A stretch of DNA of 64,000 nucleotides from Chryseobacterium arthrosphaerae (lineage in GTDB: Bacteria > Bacteroidota > Bacteroidia > Flavobacteriales > Weeksellaceae), in contig NZ_MAYG01000023.1 in the NCBI RefSeq assembly GCF_001684965.1, positions 124,001-188,000 of the forward strand, read 5' to 3'. The notes below the pieces were generated by a model that worked only from the letters and a program-made list of their open reading frames with translations, was not told the origin of the DNA and did no database searches. The translations under genes and the position numbers were made by a program. Shown here one piece after another: positions 57,398 to 64,000 of this stretch. Positions within the stretch are counted from its first letter, which is position 1. Each line of letters opens with the position of its first letter.

Positions 57398-58015
57398 ATG
57401 AAAAAATATATATTGCTCTTTTTGATCCTGCCCCTATGTTTTTTTGCTCAGAAAAAAGTTTCCCGAGAGGAAATGGAGGTACGGAAATTTCAGAAAGCAT
57501 TGAATGCAGAATACCTTGATCCGAAAGAGACTCCATTAAGGGGAGATAACTTTAAAAATTTTAAAGAGCATCCGTTTTTTCCGTTTGATATAAAATACAG
57601 GGTCACTGCAAAATTTGTCAGAACACAGGATCCTAAACCGTTTGATCTGCCTACATCTTCAGGCAAGACAAAATCTTATCAGGAATATGGTAAAGCTACT
57701 TTTACGCTGGATGGAAAACCTTATACGCTTACTTTATACCAAAGCCTGGATCTGATCAAACAAAAGAAGTACAGAGATTATCTTTTTCTTCCGTTCAGAG
57801 ATGCTACGAATGAAAAAGAAACCTACGGCGGCGGAAAGTATATGGACCTGAAGATTCCTAAGGGAAATACCATTATACTGGATTTTAACCAATCCTACCA
57901 TCCTTTCTGCGCTTATAATGCCTACGACTATAACTGTCCTATAGTTCCCGAAGAAAATAAGCTTCCTGTAGAGATCCGTGCAGGAGTAATGTACGAAGAC
58001 ATCTATCACCACTAA
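57398..58015 (+). CDS. DUF1684 protein, exported
   Basis: The 205-residue protein begins with a signal peptide (K-K-Y-I-L-L-F-L-I-L-P-L-C-F-F). The rest matches DUF1684: F-P-F-D-I-K-Y-R-V, Y-G-K-A-T-F-T-L-D-G, F-L-P-F-R-D-A-T, the Y-G-G-G-K-Y motif, and F-N-Q-S-Y-H-P-F-C-A-Y-N near the end. The family is a beta-barrel-like domain of unknown function found widely in Bacteroidota. A GNAT gene begins 4 bases after it, so they are co-transcribed. Confidence 0.88.
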   Translation: MKKYILLFLILPLCFFAQKKVSREEMEVRKFQKALNAEYLDPKETPLRGDNFKNFKEHPFFPFDIKYRVTAKFVRTQDPKPFDLPTSSGKTKSYQEYGKATFTLDGKPYTLTLYQSLDLIKQKKYRDYLFLPFRDATNEKETYGGGKYMDLKIPKGNTIILDFNQSYHPFCAYNAYDYNCPIVPEENKLPVEIRAGVMYEDIYHH

Positions 58016-58019
58016 TATT

Positions 58020-58493
58020 ATGATACATTTAAAATTCTTTACCCCGGAACACCTTACCGGAGTCAGCTATGCTTTGGATGAGAATCAGATGCGGTTTACA
58101 GCGACGGCTCAACAGGCTTTACAGAACATCAGTGAAAGGGACGATTCCGATGCATTTCCCATAACGATATTTGAGGATGATATTCCCGCAGGTTTTTTTG
58201 TCCTTGATTTTGGGAAAGATAAACTGGATCTTACTGATAATCAGGACTCGGTTTTGATACGTTCTCTGTCTGTGAATCCTCAGATGCAGGGAAGAGGAAT
58301 CGGAAAACGTGCGATGATGAAAGTGGACGAGTTTGTAAGGGAACACTTTAAAAACTGTAATGAACTGGTATTGGCTGTCAATCAAAAAAATGATTCAGCC
58401 TATCATATTTACCTTCAGGCGGGCTACATCTATGACGGGAAAACAAGAATCGGAAGAAGCGGACCTCAGTATCTGATGCATAAAAAACTTTAA
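58020..58493 (+). CDS. GNAT-family N-acetyltransferase
   Basis: The 157-residue protein has I-R-S-L-S-V-N-P-Q-M-Q-G-R-G-I-G-K-R-A-M at about residues 80-99, the pyrophosphate-binding R/Q-x-x-G-x-G/A loop of acetyl-CoA-dependent enzymes. A typical L-A-V-N-Q-K-N-D-S-A strand follows. The acceptor substrate is unknown. It starts 4 bases after the DUF1684 gene in one operon and is followed by a separate promoter for the SDR gene. Confidence 0.9.
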   Translation: MIHLKFFTPEHLTGVSYALDENQMRFTATAQQALQNISERDDSDAFPITIFEDDIPAGFFVLDFGKDKLDLTDNQDSVLIRSLSVNPQMQGRGIGKRAMMKVDEFVREHFKNCNELVLAVNQKNDSAYHIYLQAGYIYDGKTRIGRSGPQYLMHKKL

Positions 58494-58537
58494 TAAAATT
58501 TTAAAACCTTAATTTTCCTTCTGCAGATTTCTTTCCC

Positions 58538-58545
58538 TAACTTTG
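58538..58545 (+). promoter_or_regulatory. promoter of the SDR gene
   Basis: TAACTTTG is a perfect TAnnTTTG element 20 bases before the ATG. Confidence 0.6.
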
Positions 58546-58565
58546 AGTAACATCAAACTCAAAAT

Positions 58566-59375
58566 ATGGAAATATCACTTCATAACCAGGTTGCTGTCGT
58601 TACAGGAGCTTCCAGTGGAATAGGTTCAGGAATTGCAAAATGCTTAGCTGCAGCAGGCGCTGTAGTAGTTGTCAATCATTCTTCAGAAAGATCTTCGGAA
58701 GAAGCAAAAGCCGTGCTGAAAGAAATTACAGATGCAGGCGGAAACGGGATCATGTACCAATGTGATGTTTCTAAGGAAGATCAGGTTGTAAAGATGTTTC
58801 AGGATGTTGTTGCTCAATTTCAGACCGTGGATATCCTGATCAACAATGCCGGTATTCAGAAAGATGCCAAGTTTACTGAAATGACCATAGATCAGTGGAA
58901 TGCCGTAATAGGAGTGAATCTGACCGGACAGTTTCTTTGTGCCAGAGAAGCCATCAAGGAATTTTTACGCCGCGGGATAGATCCGTCCCGTTCCAAAGCC
59001 TGTGGAAAAATTATTCATATCAGTTCTGTGCATGAAGTTATTCCCTGGGCAGGACATGCCAACTATGCCTCAAGTAAAGGTGCTATCAGGATGCTGATGC
59101 AAACCCTGGCCCAAGAATATGGAGCCCATAAGATCCGTGTCAATTCTATCTGTCCGGGAGCTATTCAGACGCCAATCAATAAAGATGCATGGAGTACTCC
59201 GGAAGCGTTGGATTCCCTTCTTACCCTTATTCCCTACAACAGGATAGGGCAGCCTCAGGATATAGGAAATCTGGCTGCATTCCTTGCCAGCGACCTTGCC
59301 GACTATATTACAGGAACCAGCATTTTTGTTGACGGAGGAATGACAACATTCGAGAGCTTTTCTACCGGCGGATAA
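58566..59375 (+). CDS. short-chain dehydrogenase/reductase, glucose 1-dehydrogenase-like
   Basis: The 269-residue protein has the classical SDR set: T-G-A-S-S-G-I-G (residues 13-20), N-N-A-G, the catalytic serine in I-S-S-V-H, Y-A-S-S-K (tyrosine and lysine), and a final I-F-V-D-G-G-M. Length and the C-terminal T-T-F-E-S-F agree with glucose 1-dehydrogenase-type members. It probably oxidises a sugar or small alcohol with NAD(P). The next gene, a large glycosidase-like protein, suggests a role in sugar or trehalose-type metabolism, but there is no direct proof. Confidence 0.9.
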   Translation: MEISLHNQVAVVTGASSGIGSGIAKCLAAAGAVVVVNHSSERSSEEAKAVLKEITDAGGNGIMYQCDVSKEDQVVKMFQDVVAQFQTVDILINNAGIQKDAKFTEMTIDQWNAVIGVNLTGQFLCAREAIKEFLRRGIDPSRSKACGKIIHISSVHEVIPWAGHANYASSKGAIRMLMQTLAQEYGAHKIRVNSICPGAIQTPINKDAWSTPEALDSLLTLIPYNRIGQPQDIGNLAAFLASDLADYITGTSIFVDGGMTTFESFSTGG

Positions 59376-59444
59376 TATTTCCGGCTTAAAGTTCAGGATT
59401 AATTCATAGCTCATTATTTATTACTCTATTCATAATCAGGATTT

Positions 59445-62108
59445 ATGTCAGAAAAAGAAAGGCTTTCAGATATTTTATGGAAAAAATGGGGACCCTACGT
59501 CAGCAACCGTGAGTGGGGTCTTGTGCGTGAAGACTACAGTGAAAATGGAGATGCCTGGAACTATACGGGCCATCATACAGCAGAAGCCAAAACCTACAGA
59601 TGGGGTGAAGAAGGGATCTGCGGGATCTGTGATGACCTTCAGAAGCTGGTGTTTTCCATAGGATTCTGGAATAAAAAAGACCGTATGGTGAAAGAACGTT
59701 TCTTTGGTCTTACCAACGGACAGGGAAATCATGGAGAAGATGTAAAGGAATATTTTTATTACCTGGATTCTACGCCTACGCACTCCTACATGAAGATGCT
59801 GTACAAATATCCGCAAAATGCATTTCCTTACGAAGATCTGATAAAAACAAATGCGGAAAGAAGCAAAAGCGAACCGGAATATGAGCTGATTGATACAGGT
59901 ATTTTTGACCACAATGAATACTTCGATATCTTTATTGAATATGCCAAGGAAAGCCAGAATGATATATTGGTGAAATTAACGGTTGTCAATAAGTCCGGGA
60001 AACAGGCCCCTCTTGTTATCCTGCCAACTGTCTGGTTCCGGAATACCTGGAATTGGGGCTATGATGATTATAAGCCACAGTTGAATGCTGAAGAAGCCGA
60101 TCATATTAAAGTCAGTCACAAAGATCTTGAAATCAGAAATATATATGCCAGGCAATCTGCAAAAGTTCTGTTTTGTGATAATGAAACAAATAATGAGAGA
60201 CTTTACGGATCATCAAATGAATCAAAGTATTGTAAAGATGGGATCAATACATTTGTGATGACGGGAGATTCCCGGGCCGTCAGTCCTGATGCGGGAACAA
60301 AAGCTTCTTTTTTTATCGATGAATCTTTCAATGCCGGAGAAACGAAAGTATTTGAGTTCAGGATTTCAGATAAAGATTTGAAAGATCCGTTCCGGGATTT
60401 TAATGATATTTTTGAAACAAGGCATAAGGAAGCAGACGACTTTTATGCGGAAATCCAGAAAGGCATTGCCTCTGAAGATGAAAAACTGGTGCAGAGACAG
60501 GCATTTGCAGGGATGCTGTGGAATAAAATGTTCTATCATTACAATGTTGAAAAATGGCTGAAAGGAGATCCTGCAGAGGTGCCGCCACCCAGGTCACGGG
60601 AAAAGATCAGAAATTATGACTGGAAGCATCTCAATAATGAGCATATTATTTCCATGCCTGATAAATGGGAATATCCATGGTATGCAACCTGGGACCTGGC
60701 TTTTCATACCATCAGTTTTTCCCTGATTGATCCGGATTTTGCCAAACATCAGCTGAAACTTTTTCTCTTCGAATGGTATATGCATCCCAACGGACAGCTT
60801 CCTGCCTATGAATGGAATTTCAGTGATGTGAATCCTCCTGTACATGCCTGGGCTGTTTTCAGAGTATTTAAAATTGATGAATATCTGAAAGATAAACCCG
60901 ATCTTGAATTTCTGGAAAGTGCTTTTCAAAAGCTGCTGATGAATTTTACCTGGTGGGTCAATAAAAAAGACACCAATGGAAACAACATCTTTGAAGGAGG
61001 CTTTCTGGGGCTTGATAATATAGGGGTATTCGACAGGAATTCTGTGCTTCCCAATGGAGAACAGTTGGAGCAGTCTGACGGTACAAGCTGGATGGCTATG
61101 TTTGCCCTGAATATGATGAGGATTGCCTTAGAGCTGGCACTTTACAATAGCGTGTATGAAGAAATGGCCATGAAGTTTTTTGAGCATTTCCTTTCTATTG
61201 CCCATTCTCTGGATAATATGGGCGATGAAAATTTCAGCCTTTGGGATGAAGAAGACGAATTTTTTTATGATGCCATTGCTTCCAGCGACGGAACCCACAT
61301 GTATTTAAGATTACGAACCATTGTAGGACTGATCCCCATGTTTGCCGTTGAGGTGATTGATGATGAAATGATCGAGAATCTTCCCAATTTTAAAAAAAGA
61401 ATGAAATGGGTCCTGGATAATAAGCCGGAACTGGCCTCACTGGTTTCAAGATGGGAAGTCAAGGGCCAGGATTCCAAGCACCTTTTATCATTGCTTCGGG
61501 GGCACCGGCTAAAAAGACTCCTGAAGAGAATGCTGAACCCGGAAGAGTTTTTAAGCGATTATGGGGTAAGAGCCCTTTCTAAAGAGTATGAAAACAATCC
61601 CTACACCCTGAATCTCAACGAAACAGATTATTGTGTACAATATACCCCTGCTGAAAGTGACAGCGGGCTTTTCGGAGGAAACAGCAATTGGCGGGGACCG
61701 GTCTGGTTTCCTATTAACTTTTTGATTATTGACAGCCTTCAGCGGTTTTTCTTCTATTATAGTCCCGATTTCCTGGTGGAATATCCTACAGGAAGCGGAA
61801 ATTATTCCAATCTGGATCAGATAGCAGATTCATTAAACAAAAGACTGGCAAAAATATTTCTGAAAGATGAAAACGGAAAAAGACCTGTAAACGGGCAGTA
61901 TGAAAGATTTCAAACCGATCCTGATTTTAAAGACTATATCCTGTTCTATGAATATTTTCATGGCGATAACGGCCGTGGAGTAGGAGCTTCACATCAGACC
62001 GGCTGGACCGGACTTATTGCAAAAATATTACAGCCAAGATTCCCTAAAAAAGAAATGGCAGAGTCTGAAACAGAAATGCCTGGAGATGTCGAAGAAAATA
62101 AAGAGTAA
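59445..62108 (+). CDS. large MGH1-like (GH63-type) glycoside hydrolase
   Basis: The 887-residue cytoplasmic protein has no signal peptide. Around residues 405-470 it shows W-Y-A-T-W-D-L-A-F-H and G-Q-L-P-A-Y-E-W-N-F, and near residue 740 N-W-R-G-P-V-W-F-P. This is the pattern of the (alpha/alpha)6-barrel of mannosylglycerate hydrolase/GH63-like glucosidases. The candidate acidic catalytic residues are the aspartate of the first motif and the glutamate near residue 850 (Y-E-Y-F-H). It should cut an alpha-linked glucosyl or mannosyl compatible solute or oligosaccharide. It follows the SDR gene by 69 bases. Confidence 0.85.
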   Translation: MSEKERLSDILWKKWGPYVSNREWGLVREDYSENGDAWNYTGHHTAEAKTYRWGEEGICGICDDLQKLVFSIGFWNKKDRMVKERFFGLTNGQGNHGEDVKEYFYYLDSTPTHSYMKMLYKYPQNAFPYEDLIKTNAERSKSEPEYELIDTGIFDHNEYFDIFIEYAKESQNDILVKLTVVNKSGKQAPLVILPTVWFRNTWNWGYDDYKPQLNAEEADHIKVSHKDLEIRNIYARQSAKVLFCDNETNNERLYGSSNESKYCKDGINTFVMTGDSRAVSPDAGTKASFFIDESFNAGETKVFEFRISDKDLKDPFRDFNDIFETRHKEADDFYAEIQKGIASEDEKLVQRQAFAGMLWNKMFYHYNVEKWLKGDPAEVPPPRSREKIRNYDWKHLNNEHIISMPDKWEYPWYATWDLAFHTISFSLIDPDFAKHQLKLFLFEWYMHPNGQLPAYEWNFSDVNPPVHAWAVFRVFKIDEYLKDKPDLEFLESAFQKLLMNFTWWVNKKDTNGNNIFEGGFLGLDNIGVFDRNSVLPNGEQLEQSDGTSWMAMFALNMMRIALELALYNSVYEEMAMKFFEHFLSIAHSLDNMGDENFSLWDEEDEFFYDAIASSDGTHMYLRLRTIVGLIPMFAVEVIDDEMIENLPNFKKRMKWVLDNKPELASLVSRWEVKGQDSKHLLSLLRGHRLKRLLKRMLNPEEFLSDYGVRALSKEYENNPYTLNLNETDYCVQYTPAESDSGLFGGNSNWRGPVWFPINFLIIDSLQRFFFYYSPDFLVEYPTGSGNYSNLDQIADSLNKRLAKIFLKDENGKRPVNGQYERFQTDPDFKDYILFYEYFHGDNGRGVGASHQTGWTGLIAKILQPRFPKKEMAESETEMPGDVEENKE

Positions 62109-62131
62109 ATGGTTGAATAATTTTTTACCTT

Positions 62132-62818
62132 TCATTCAAAGATCTGCTGTATCACTTCCAGTGATGCCGGGGTTTTGAAATCGGTGATATGGTAATGGTA
62201 ATAGACCAGAAGGCTGTCCAGGAAATCTTTTCTTAAAGAAGAATGAATTTTTGTAGTATAAAAATTTTCAGCATTCAACGCAGTTTTCCAGACTGATGAA
62301 ATCTCTTCACCGAATAACTGATGAGTAGGAGTAAAGGAAAATGTTCCTGTTTCAGGATCTAAAAACTTTCCGTCGTTCAATAGGGGGGCTACCCCCTGGA
62401 TCTTCAGTACAGCAATCAGGAAAAGAATGTGAGCCTGATAGTTTCTGTTGATCAGTTCATTGATCAGTTTCTCAATTTCAACATAGATCTGGAGATTTTT
62501 ATTTTCATATCTGAGAATATGGCTTAAAAAATCTGAAATAAAAAAGATCACGGTGTTGGCTTTTATATCCGTATCAATATCAGTATTCCTGATCAGCTCA
62601 AATTTTGAAACGGAAGGGATTCCATTGCCTTTTACGGGATTTACTGAAAAAACAAGTTGGTTCAACGGTTGTAGCAGGGCTTTCTTTTTATTCTTTTTAG
62701 AATAGACTCCTTTTAAGAAATAACTCTGAAAACCCTCTTCTTCTGTAAAACAATGCAGTACAGCATCATTTTCTCCATATTTAATATAGGAAAGTAAAAA
62801 ACCGTTTTGTAAATTCAT
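62132..62818 (-). CDS. recO: DNA repair protein RecO
   Basis: The 228-residue protein has the N-terminal OB-fold start (G-F-L-L-S-Y-I-K-Y-G-E-N-D-A-V-L-H-C-F-T) and the helical C-terminal domain of RecO, here without the four-cysteine zinc finger that some family members have. It helps load RecA on SSB-coated single-stranded DNA in the RecFOR route. The start codon overlaps the stop of the PorZ-like gene by one base; the same recO neighbour is familiar from other flavobacteria. Confidence 0.9.
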   Translation of the reverse strand: MNLQNGFLLSYIKYGENDAVLHCFTEEEGFQSYFLKGVYSKKNKKKALLQPLNQLVFSVNPVKGNGIPSVSKFELIRNTDIDTDIKANTVIFFISDFLSHILRYENKNLQIYVEIEKLINELINRNYQAHILFLIAVLKIQGVAPLLNDGKFLDPETGTFSFTPTHQLFGEEISSVWKTALNAENFYTTKIHSSLRKDFLDSLLVYYHYHITDFKTPASLEVIQQIFE

Positions 62819-64000
62819 TAATTGACTACTCCTATTTTGGCTGTCGCTTTATCAGATCCGTCCTCATTGGTCATCAGTACAAAATACATTCCTGAAGCCA
62901 CTCTGGTTCCTTTCTGATTGTTAAGATCCCACTCATAATATCCTCCTCTTGCCACGGCTGAATGCACTACGTTTCCGGCAGCATCTACAATTCTTATGTT
63001 GGTTTTTTCTGCCAGACCTTTGATGGTAACTTTTCCTTTGAAATTAGAGTAAACAACCGGGTTGGGATAAACCAGCACATCTCCGAAGTTCGCTGTTACA
63101 TCTGCTACATCTCCCTGGTAGGTTACAATACCATTATACGTTACAAAATAAACTTTACCTGTCTTTTTATCTATTTTTATATCTGTGACATTGTTGGTAG
63201 GAAGTGGCGAATTCTCCCGGGTAAAGTGCTTGATGGTTTTCTGACCGTCAGACGACAGATAGTATACCCCGCCTCCTTCTACAGAAACCCATTTATGATC
63301 TCCGGCATCTACAGCAATCTGAAGAATGGCAGAATCTCTGAAAAGTTCTTCGCCAAGGCCGTTTTGCTCAATGATTATAGGTTCGGCTTTAGGCTGTGAT
63401 GATTTTATTTCGGAAGCAGCATTCTGCAGTACTCTTATTCCCCCATAAGTACCAATCCAGGCGTCTCCGGCCTTATCAAATGCTACAGATAATGTTCCTT
63501 CCTTAAATCCGTTAGGTTCTCCCAAAATGTAGTCTGTATCATCAGAAAGATTGGTGGGGTTGTTATAATTATACGTCCAGAAATTAAGGGATCGCGGTAG
63601 AGGAACCCATAACATGTTTTCATGCAAAACAGGCTTCTGCACCGTTTCACTTGAAATGACAAGCGGTTTTACAATAAAGTTATCTGCCGCTTTATCATAA
63701 ATAGCCATAGTAGCACTTACACCATTATTAAACCCTACAGATACGAAAATATTATTTTGCGAATCAGTAGCAAATCCTACCGGTCTTCGGGTGTATGGGT
63801 TAGCATCTAAATTATAATATTTTACCAGGTCAAAGTCCTTATTGCTGGCATTGTATTTCATTTTGTAGACCCCATTGTCAAACATCGTATAATTGGTAAA
63901 AAGGACCTCGCTATTGTCAGTTGGATTGAGAATAGCATCCAATACATTAATATATCTGGAATTATTATTGAAAAAAGAAGGGTAGATCCATTCAGTTCCG
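62818..64000 (-). CDS. porZ: PorZ-like beta-propeller protein with T9SS-type C-terminal domain (5' end outside window)
   Basis: The open frame continues past the window edge; an internal TTG at 63942 is not a true start. The visible part has repeated two-component-regulator-type propeller blades (A-W-I-G-T-Y-G-G-I-R-V-L, H-K-W-V-S-V-E-G-G-G-V-Y-Y). It ends with a C-terminal domain that starts V-L-V-Y-P-N-P-V and contains T-N-I-R-I-V-D-A-A-G-N-V-V, the type A sorting domain of the type IX secretion system. PorZ is part of the T9SS attachment complex at the cell surface. Identity as porZ rests on domain order and on the recO neighbour. Confidence 0.8.
   Translation of the reverse strand, partial: GTEWIYPSFFNNNSRYINVLDAILNPTDNSEVLFTNYTMFDNGVYKMKYNASNKDFDLVKYYNLDANPYTRRPVGFATDSQNNIFVSVGFNNGVSATMAIYDKAADNFIVKPLVISSETVQKPVLHENMLWVPLPRSLNFWTYNYNNPTNLSDDTDYILGEPNGFKEGTLSVAFDKAGDAWIGTYGGIRVLQNAASEIKSSQPKAEPIIIEQNGLGEELFRDSAILQIAVDAGDHKWVSVEGGGVYYLSSDGQKTIKHFTRENSPLPTNNVTDIKIDKKTGKVYFVTYNGIVTYQGDVADVTANFGDVLVYPNPVVYSNFKGKVTIKGLAEKTNIRIVDAAGNVVHSAVARGGYYEWDLNNQKGTRVASGMYFVLMTNEDGSDKATAKIGVVN

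Overview
The window looks like chromosomal DNA of a flavobacterium close to Chryseobacterium. It is AT-rich, has A-rich ribosome-binding regions, and repeatedly shows the Bacteroidota promoter element TAnnTTTG. The proteins have a Chryseobacterium flavour, and a PorZ-like (type IX secretion) gene sits next to recO. No rRNA, CRISPR array, prophage or intact insertion sequence was seen.

Region 1 (1-31.6 kb) is an RNA-centred stress/repair island. It opens with a bpX6-like membrane protein and a TPR-like partner. Two small ORF-plus-terminator units follow. Next comes a 2-kb array (3868-5856) of 14 tRNA or tRNA-like genes, interleaved with five copies of a short stem-loop RNA family (here R1-R5) and one related long hairpin. 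Downstream is a tight gene train: an RNase H-fold nuclease, three ATP-grasp enzymes, a cyclic-phosphate-processing receiver-like protein (cREC), a DinB protein, an Rnl2-type RNA ligase, an RNase Z-like metallo-beta-lactamase, a calcineurin-like phosphoesterase and two DEDDh exonucleases. After a short interlude (hydrolase, GIY-YIG, MarR) come a 753-aa unknown protein, two tandem DUF6493-like proteins, a SWIM zinc-finger protein and a TROVE/Ro60 protein. About 3 kb after Ro60 lies a second RNA array (30803-31630). Its members have a closed terminal stem, and in several a T arm precedes the D arm, as in a circularly permuted tRNA. This is the layout expected of YrlA-type bacterial Y RNAs. A core sequence next to the terminal stem resembles the core of R1-R5, so the two arrays may be two branches of one Ro60-bound RNA system. 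Promoters of Ro60 and of the Y-RNA-like array share an upstream element at nearly the same spacing.

Region 2 (31.6-37.2 kb) holds two transposase-like helix-turn-helix genes, a SulP anion transporter with an almost leaderless promoter, and a stand-alone EF-G paralogue. The EF-G gene is preceded by a 28-codon leader ORF and a terminator hairpin, the layout of drug-inducible attenuation. Region 3 (37.4-43.4 kb) is a tellurium-resistance-type ter operon (HAD, phosphoribosyltransferase, TerD, TelA, unknown, TerD, TerC).

Region 4 (43.6-64 kb) is ordinary housekeeping and metabolism: a TetR/DUF1348 pair with a palindromic operator, a catalase-like protein, an FKBP, a lipoprotein, an Rrf2 regulator with twin operators in front of itself and an NAD(P)-binding gene, an MBL protein, an M23 peptidase, GpsA, Mqo, an AadS-like adenylyltransferase, a GMC oxidoreductase, DUF1684, GNAT, SDR, a large MGH1-like glycosidase, RecO and a PorZ-like protein cut by the window edge.
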